Below the pieces are notes generated by a model. The model saw only the letters and a program-made list of their open reading frames with translations. It was not told where the DNA came from and made no database searches. From Clostridia bacterium (GTDB lineage: Bacteria; Bacillota_A; Clostridia; UMGS1810): a stretch of DNA of 17,329 nt. Shown piece after piece: positions 12,800 through 17,329 of this stretch; position 1 is the first letter of the stretch; each line of letters starts with the position of its first letter. The position numbers and the translations under genes are program-made. The stretch spans positions 1 to 17,329 of the forward strand of contig JAFSBJ010000151.1 of assembly GCA_017437345.1 (NCBI GenBank), in the 5' to 3' direction.

Positions 12800-14251
12800 T
12801 TGATAAATTTTAAAAGAAACAGCATTAAAAATCTTGCAAGTGCTTTTAGAGAAAAACACACTGTATCAATCGAAAGAGATTATGCTTCTGAGATTGCAGA
12901 TTATTTTGGAGCAAAACCAAAAAGAAAAACAGGCAATGATATTGACGGGTTAAATCACAACGGAAGGCTTGATGATATTTTAAGAGCTTTAAAAAGTGAT
13001 GATAACTATCAGGATGTATTTACATCAAAGCAAAAAGAAACTATCAATATGTTTCGTGATGGCAAATTTAAACGACTTAACATCCTTGAAGGTTCTGTGC
13101 GTTCCGGAAAAACATGGGTGTCGTTGGAGCTGTTTCCTCTGATGGTTGCAACCAGGGACTACAGTGATAAGTTTTTGATGGTGGGAAAAACTCTTACTAC
13201 TTTAAAAAGAAACTGCCTTGAGCCATTGCTTGAGATTGTGGGAGATGCAAATTTTTCTTTTTCAATATCTCAAAAAGAAGCTGAGCTCTTTGGCAGAAAG
13301 ATATATCTTGAAGGTGCCGACAATATAACATCAGAAGATAAAATCAGAGGTATGACTCTTGCCGGAGCATACTGTGATGAAATAACGCTTCTGGATGAAA
13401 ACTTCTTCCGCATGCTCCTTTCCCGTCTTTCTGTGGAAGGTGCTTTTCTTTTAGGCACAACAAACCCGGACAGACCTACTCACTGGTTTATGAGAGATTA
13501 CATAAACAGAAAAGAAGAGCTTGACATGCTCATAATTAAGTATCTCATAGACGATAACACATTCCTTCCTGCAGAGTACATTGAGCAGATTAAAAAGGAA
13601 TATGTGGGAGTATTTTATGACAGGTTTATTCTTGGTCTTTGGAAAGCTGCAGACGGAGTTGTATATCCTCTGTTTGCCAATAATCCTGAAAACTTTATAT
13701 TAGAGAGCATAAATCCTCAGGATATTCAGTATGCGACCATAGGTGTTGACTTTGGCGGAAATGGTTCAGCTCACGCATTTGTTTTAAATGGATTTACAAA
13801 GGGCTTTAAAGAGCTTATAACCCTTGATGAATTCTATTTAAAAAAGGAAATATCCCCTAAAGAGCTTGAGGATGAATTTGTGAGATTTGTGAAAAAAGCA
13901 AAACAAAAATACAAGGTGTATGAGGTTTACTGCGACAGTGCAGAATCAACTCTTATAAAAGGTCTGGTAAGTGCAGCCATTAAAGCAAAGCTTGGTGTTT
14001 CGGTTATGAAAGCTAAAAAAGGTGCGATAATTGACCGAATACGCTTTTACAATATTCTTATGAGTACCGGAAGATATTATGTGCTTTCTCACTGTGAAAA
14101 CATAATAGCTGCATACAAAGATGCAGAATGGAACTCCAAGGCTAAAGATAAAGACGAAAGACTTGATGATGGTTCGTTTAATATTGACAGCCTGGATGCT
14201 TGTGAATATTCAACCGAACCTTATATGGATACAATGATAGAAATCGGGTGA
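12800..14251 (+). CDS. terL: Terminase large subunit (PBSX/Terminase_3 type)
   Basis: The packaging motor and nuclease, 483 aa. Walker A GSVRSGKT lies at 98-105, Walker B with D193-E194 in AGAYCDEI, and a coupling motif LLGTTNP at 217-223. The RNase H-type nuclease half has acidic residues at D317 (IGVDFGG), D379 (VYCDSAE) and D463/D466 (IDSLDACEYS). The start is an unusual TTG at 12800, decided by AAAGGAGG 7 bases upstream; the next in-frame ATG would delete the fold start. The sequence is of the PBSX/SPP1-like type rather than Mu gp28. Its stop overlaps the portal start. Confidence 0.95.
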   Translation: MINFKRNSIKNLASAFREKHTVSIERDYASEIADYFGAKPKRKTGNDIDGLNHNGRLDDILRALKSDDNYQDVFTSKQKETINMFRDGKFKRLNILEGSVRSGKTWVSLELFPLMVATRDYSDKFLMVGKTLTTLKRNCLEPLLEIVGDANFSFSISQKEAELFGRKIYLEGADNITSEDKIRGMTLAGAYCDEITLLDENFFRMLLSRLSVEGAFLLGTTNPDRPTHWFMRDYINRKEELDMLIIKYLIDDNTFLPAEYIEQIKKEYVGVFYDRFILGLWKAADGVVYPLFANNPENFILESINPQDIQYATIGVDFGGNGSAHAFVLNGFTKGFKELITLDEFYLKKEISPKELEDEFVRFVKKAKQKYKVYEVYCDSAESTLIKGLVSAAIKAKLGVSVMKAKKGAIIDRIRFYNILMSTGRYYVLSHCENIIAAYKDAEWNSKAKDKDERLDDGSFNIDSLDACEYSTEPYMDTMIEIG

Positions 14252-15603
14252 TAAAATTGGTAAAGGAAATATTAAATAAGCTTGGATACAACTGCGACAC
14301 TCTGATGCAGAGCCACATGGGAGTGTGGCAGAGCTGGTATGAGGGTTTTGTTAAAGATTTTCATATGTATAAAGTATACAACGGAAAGCAAATGGTTGGA
14401 AGAATAAGAGAATCGCTCCGTATGCCGAAGCGTGTGTGTGAGGACTGGGCGGATATGCTCTTAAATGAAAAGGTTGTAATAAATGTTGGTGATGAAGGTA
14501 TCAATGAGCGCCTTAAGGCAGTTTTTACCTCCAATGATTTTTATGTTGAGGGTAACCGTCTAATCGAAAAAGCATTTGCTCTTGGAACCGCCGCTTTTGT
14601 TGAATATGCGGATGCAAAAGGTAATCCTGTTATTGACTACATACCCGGTGATATGATTTATCCCATAAGCTGGACCGGTACCAGAGTTACCGAATGTGCA
14701 TTTGCATCACTTAAAAGCATAAACGGTGAGGAGGTTTATTACATAAACATTCACACCAAAAACAGTGCCGGTAATTATGTTATTCAGAACCGTCTGTTCA
14801 GAAAGAGTGACGGAAAAGAAATTGACATAAGTGGTATCGCAGAGGGAATATATGATACAGGCTCACCAAACAAAAGATTTCAAATTATCTGCCCCAATGT
14901 GGCAAATAATATTGAAAAACATACCCCTCTTGGTATTTCGGTTTTTGCAAATGCAATTGCCGAAATGCAGGGAATTGATTTGGTTTATGACAGTTATGTT
15001 AATGAATTCCGTCTTGGTAAGAAGAGAATAATGATTCCTGTTTCTGCACTGCAGACGGTTAAGGAAGAAAACGGAGAAGTAACACCTCTATTCGACTACA
15101 ATGATACAGAATTCTACGCTTTGCCGGGAGTCGGTGCAGAGGAACAGACCATAAAAGAAATGAATATGGAGCTAAGAGGTCAGCCTCACAAGGAAGCTCT
15201 TCAGGTTCAGCTTAATCTCTTTTCCGATGCATGCGGCATGGGGGAAGGGCAATATGAATTTGAAAAAACAGGCGGTGTGAAAACCGCAAGAGAAGTTATA
15301 AGCGAAAACTCACAGCTTTTCAGAACCCTTAAAAAACACGAAATTGTTTTAAAGTCTGCTTTAATATCACTTGTTACAGCACTTCTTGAAATAATGAATA
15401 TTAAAGAAGATGTTAAAACAGTAATTGAATTTGACGATAGTATCATTGAAGATACCGACACCGAATTTAACCGCAGACTGCAGATGGTATCTGTGGGAGC
15501 AATGAAGAACTGGGAGCTCAGAGCATGGCAGCTTAACGAAACCGAAGAAGAAGCAAAAAAAGCTCTTGAGGAAGCAGAAAAGGATAATATATTTGAGGAG
15601 TGA
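14248..15603 (+). CDS. SPP1 gp6-type portal protein
   Basis: The 451-aa product forms the dodecameric portal ring at the head vertex. The N-terminal part (MQSHMGVWQSWYEGFVKDFH, then GRIRESLRMPKRVCEDWADM) and the core (ALGTAAFVEYADAKGNPVID, IPGDMIYPISWTG) match SPP1-type portals. Residues about 320-400 carry the helical stem, crown and clip region. The GTG start at 14248 overlaps the terminase stop; TTG 14257, 5 bases behind GGGTGA, is an alternative. The length is in the normal range of 440-500 aa. Confidence 0.92.
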   Translation: MIKLVKEILNKLGYNCDTLMQSHMGVWQSWYEGFVKDFHMYKVYNGKQMVGRIRESLRMPKRVCEDWADMLLNEKVVINVGDEGINERLKAVFTSNDFYVEGNRLIEKAFALGTAAFVEYADAKGNPVIDYIPGDMIYPISWTGTRVTECAFASLKSINGEEVYYINIHTKNSAGNYVIQNRLFRKSDGKEIDISGIAEGIYDTGSPNKRFQIICPNVANNIEKHTPLGISVFANAIAEMQGIDLVYDSYVNEFRLGKKRIMIPVSALQTVKEENGEVTPLFDYNDTEFYALPGVGAEEQTIKEMNMELRGQPHKEALQVQLNLFSDACGMGEGQYEFEKTGGVKTAREVISENSQLFRTLKKHEIVLKSALISLVTALLEIMNIKEDVKTVIEFDDSIIEDTDTEFNRRLQMVSVGAMKNWELRAWQLNETEEEAKKALEEAEKDNIFEE

Positions 15604-15609
15604 TGAAGA

Positions 15610-17316
15610 ATGATTACTCCCGATTGGCTCTCTAATGAGCTTAACATCCTACAGGTTCACAAGGAGCTACAGGAAAGCATTTTAAGGGATATTACCCGAA
15701 GAATTATAAAAACCGATTTTACGGTTACCGATACTGCAGCATGGCAAGCTGAAAAACTGCAGCAAAGCGGTATGCTCTATAAGGATATTCTAAAAGAAAT
15801 ATCCAAAGAGACCGGAAAGAGCCAGGAAGAAATAAACCGGGCATTTAAAGACGCTCACACAGAGGTTTTTAAATATGATGAGTCTGAGCTTGAAGCTGCA
15901 GGTGAGGATGCAAAAGAATTCAAGCATATGAGTCCGCAGATGAAAGCGGTTTTTACAGCTGCTCTTAAGAAGGCTTCCAAAGAGATAAAAAATTTAACCG
16001 GGACAACTGCAGTTACTTCTCAGAGTGCTTTTATAAGGGCTTGTGATTTGGCACACAATAAAATAGTATCCGGAGCATTTACCTATCAGGATGCAATAAA
16101 GGATGCTATTAAAACAGCTGCTAAAGAAGGTGTCACGATTGTTTATCCTTCGGGACATGTAAGCTCACTTGATGCAGCTGTGCGGCGTGCGGTTCTTAGC
16201 GGAGTTAATCAGACCACCGGAACATTAGTTAAAATGAGAGCTGAAGAAACAGGACACGACCTTATGCAGCTCTCAGCTCATTCCGGCGCCAGAGAGGACC
16301 ATGCCGATTGGCAGGGAAAGATAGTTTCACTAAGCGGCAGAAAAGGTTATCTGACTTTAGCTGATATAGGCTATGGCGAAGTTACCGGGTTTATGGGAGC
16401 ACACTGCAGGCATACCTGGTTTATTTTTTATGAAGGTATATCAAAGCCGGCATACACAAAAGAACAGCTTGAAAGCTTTAAAAATGAAACCGTTACATAT
16501 GAAGGTGAAGTAATTCCCCTTCGTCAAGCTCTTGACAGACAGCGTGCTATGGAGCGTTCTATCAGACGAAGCAAGCAGGAGCTTGTTATGTTTGATGAAG
16601 CGGCAAAGAATTTAAAAAATGGTGATAAGCTTGCTATGCAGGTTGAATTTGAAAAAGCCGCAGTAAAACTGAAAGGAAAAGAAGCTAAGCTCAAGGATTT
16701 CTGTGATAAAACAGGCCTTAGACGAGACCGCTACCGTGAACAGGTATTTGCAACTCAGACAGAGAATGGTATTAAAAACTTTGGTAAGAGTGCAAGCCGG
16801 AAGGCGGTGCAAAGTGCAAGAAAAAGATACAATGAATTTGTATCTGTTGTTGGCAAAGAACATGCTCCTGCTACACTTGACAAATACTATGAGCTAAAGT
16901 ACAATGATAAAGAATATTATAGATTTTTATCATTAGACTACAACAGAAAAAATTCTTTGCTCAAAAATGTGGATTTAGCCCTCCCAAGTGCTGATACTGC
17001 CACCGCTCATGAAGATAAGTTTGTTAAATATTTATTTAATCCAAATAACCCGATTGGCTTTGCTAAAGGTGAAAATTTTAGGAAAAGACTTGGTTATGAT
17101 ATAAATAATTGGCAAGAACTACAAAACGAACTTATTCAAAGAGCAACACAGTATCCGGCAAAATTCAAGGGCAGTACAGCATATGGCGATAAATATGAGC
17201 AGGCTATGATAATATATGGTAAAAAAGGAACACCAGCAAATGTGATTGCGAGTTGGTGTTTGGATGATGAAGGTATTCACCTTACTTCTGCTTATATTAA
17301 GGAGGTTAAAAAGTGA
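15610..17316 (+). CDS. MuF-type minor capsid protein with DUF6883-like C-terminal domain
   Basis: The 568-aa product lies directly after the portal, where SPP1 gp7 and Mu gpF lie. Residues about 1-280 are the minor capsid module (Phage_min_cap2/MuF type) with the hallmark LSAHSGAREDHADWQG (221-236) and GAHCRHTW (263-270). Residues 300-380 are a coiled linker; 405-450 (VGKEHAPATLDKYYELKYN) are a spacer found in such proteins. Residues about 466-564 read DKFVKYLFNPNNPIGFAKGE, then FRKRLGYDINNWQELQNEL, then AYGDKYEQAMIIYGKKGTP, then LTSAY, a pattern I recognise as DUF6883, which also occurs at the ends of polymorphic toxins. This domain may be a toxin delivered with the phage DNA. Activity is not shown. 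A further gene overlaps its stop. Confidence 0.88.
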   Translation: MITPDWLSNELNILQVHKELQESILRDITRRIIKTDFTVTDTAAWQAEKLQQSGMLYKDILKEISKETGKSQEEINRAFKDAHTEVFKYDESELEAAGEDAKEFKHMSPQMKAVFTAALKKASKEIKNLTGTTAVTSQSAFIRACDLAHNKIVSGAFTYQDAIKDAIKTAAKEGVTIVYPSGHVSSLDAAVRRAVLSGVNQTTGTLVKMRAEETGHDLMQLSAHSGAREDHADWQGKIVSLSGRKGYLTLADIGYGEVTGFMGAHCRHTWFIFYEGISKPAYTKEQLESFKNETVTYEGEVIPLRQALDRQRAMERSIRRSKQELVMFDEAAKNLKNGDKLAMQVEFEKAAVKLKGKEAKLKDFCDKTGLRRDRYREQVFATQTENGIKNFGKSASRKAVQSARKRYNEFVSVVGKEHAPATLDKYYELKYNDKEYYRFLSLDYNRKNSLLKNVDLALPSADTATAHEDKFVKYLFNPNNPIGFAKGENFRKRLGYDINNWQELQNELIQRATQYPAKFKGSTAYGDKYEQAMIIYGKKGTPANVIASWCLDDEGIHLTSAYIKEVKK

Positions 17317-17329
17317 AAATCAAATTATA
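17313..17329 (+). CDS. Start of next gene (cut by window edge), possible immunity protein
   Basis: A GTG at 17313 overlaps the stop of the minor capsid gene and follows AAGGAGG (17299-17305) by 7 bases. Only MKIKL and part of a codon are visible, so nothing can be said of the product. In MuF-toxin phages the gene directly after the fused toxin is usually its immunity protein, which is why this start is notable. Confidence 0.65.

Larger units (their letters stand above)
541..17329 (+). mobile_element. Mu-like transposable prophage, left part (left boundary uncertain)
   Basis: The gene order is that of Mu-type phages: leftward repressor, rightward early operon with DDE transposase and AAA+ ATPase, GemA, Mor activator, then DUF2730, small terminase, large terminase, portal and MuF head protein. 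The left boundary is not proven. It must lie left of the minus-strand terminator at 960-985, and I place it near 541 only because bases 1-340 look like ordinary host intergenic DNA. The element runs off the right edge. No 5-bp target duplication can be read because only one end is present. Confidence 0.85.

Noticed and set aside
1..17329. tRNA, rRNA or integrase-type attachment site.
   Set aside because: No cloverleaf or rRNA-like stretch was seen, and no tyrosine or serine recombinase gene is present; integration is by the DDE transposase.

Overview
This window looks like the left part of a Mu-like (transposable) temperate siphophage or prophage in a low-GC Clostridia-type (Firmicutes) host. 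The evidence is strong GGAGG-type ribosome binding sites, AT-rich DNA, short GUG/UUG-started overlapping genes, and gene families typical of Firmicutes phages. The host is inferred from style only; no host gene is visible. The right end of the element lies outside the window.

Layout. Bases 1-540 look like host or flanking intergenic DNA: a terminator hairpin, a 14-bp hairpin and a snapback MITE-like element. Bases 541-960 are gene-free and very AT-rich. They hold repeated motifs, including a 13-base repeat spaced 22 bp apart and an inverted copy, that could be the transposase-binding left end. On the minus strand follow a lipoprotein gene (996-1952) and an XRE-family repressor (2003-2374), read as a lysogeny operon that ends in a terminator at 960-985. 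A perfect 18-bp inverted repeat overlaps a near-consensus rightward promoter (2430-2458) and is the likely operator.

The early operon (2616-10549, +) starts with a run of small Cys-rich, membrane and HTH proteins. It continues with a MuA-type DDE transposase (5907-7856), a MuB-type ATPase (7862-8788), an AbrB/zinc-ribbon protein, an unknown 223-aa protein in the position of Mu Gam, GemA and a Mor-type activator, and closes with a strong terminator at 10553-10598. One gene (3255-3653) runs against this operon with its own promoter and terminator, as a self-contained 'moron' cassette.

The middle/late block starts at a promoter with a good -10 and no -35, as expected for a Mor-dependent promoter. 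It encodes a DUF2730-like membrane/coiled-coil protein, a Mu gp26-position protein, a DUF3486-type small terminase and a NusG paralog. Next comes a 426-base structured intergenic region, then the large terminase, an SPP1-type portal and a MuF-type minor capsid protein. The minor capsid protein carries a DUF6883-like C-terminal domain, and a further gene overlaps its stop codon at the window edge. That arrangement resembles phage-borne MuF polymorphic toxin and immunity pairs.

The features I find most worth attention are the MuF-DUF6883 fusion with its coupled downstream gene, the NusG paralog followed by a structured leader, the antisense moron cassette, and three host-style double-hairpin intergenic repeats embedded between phage genes.
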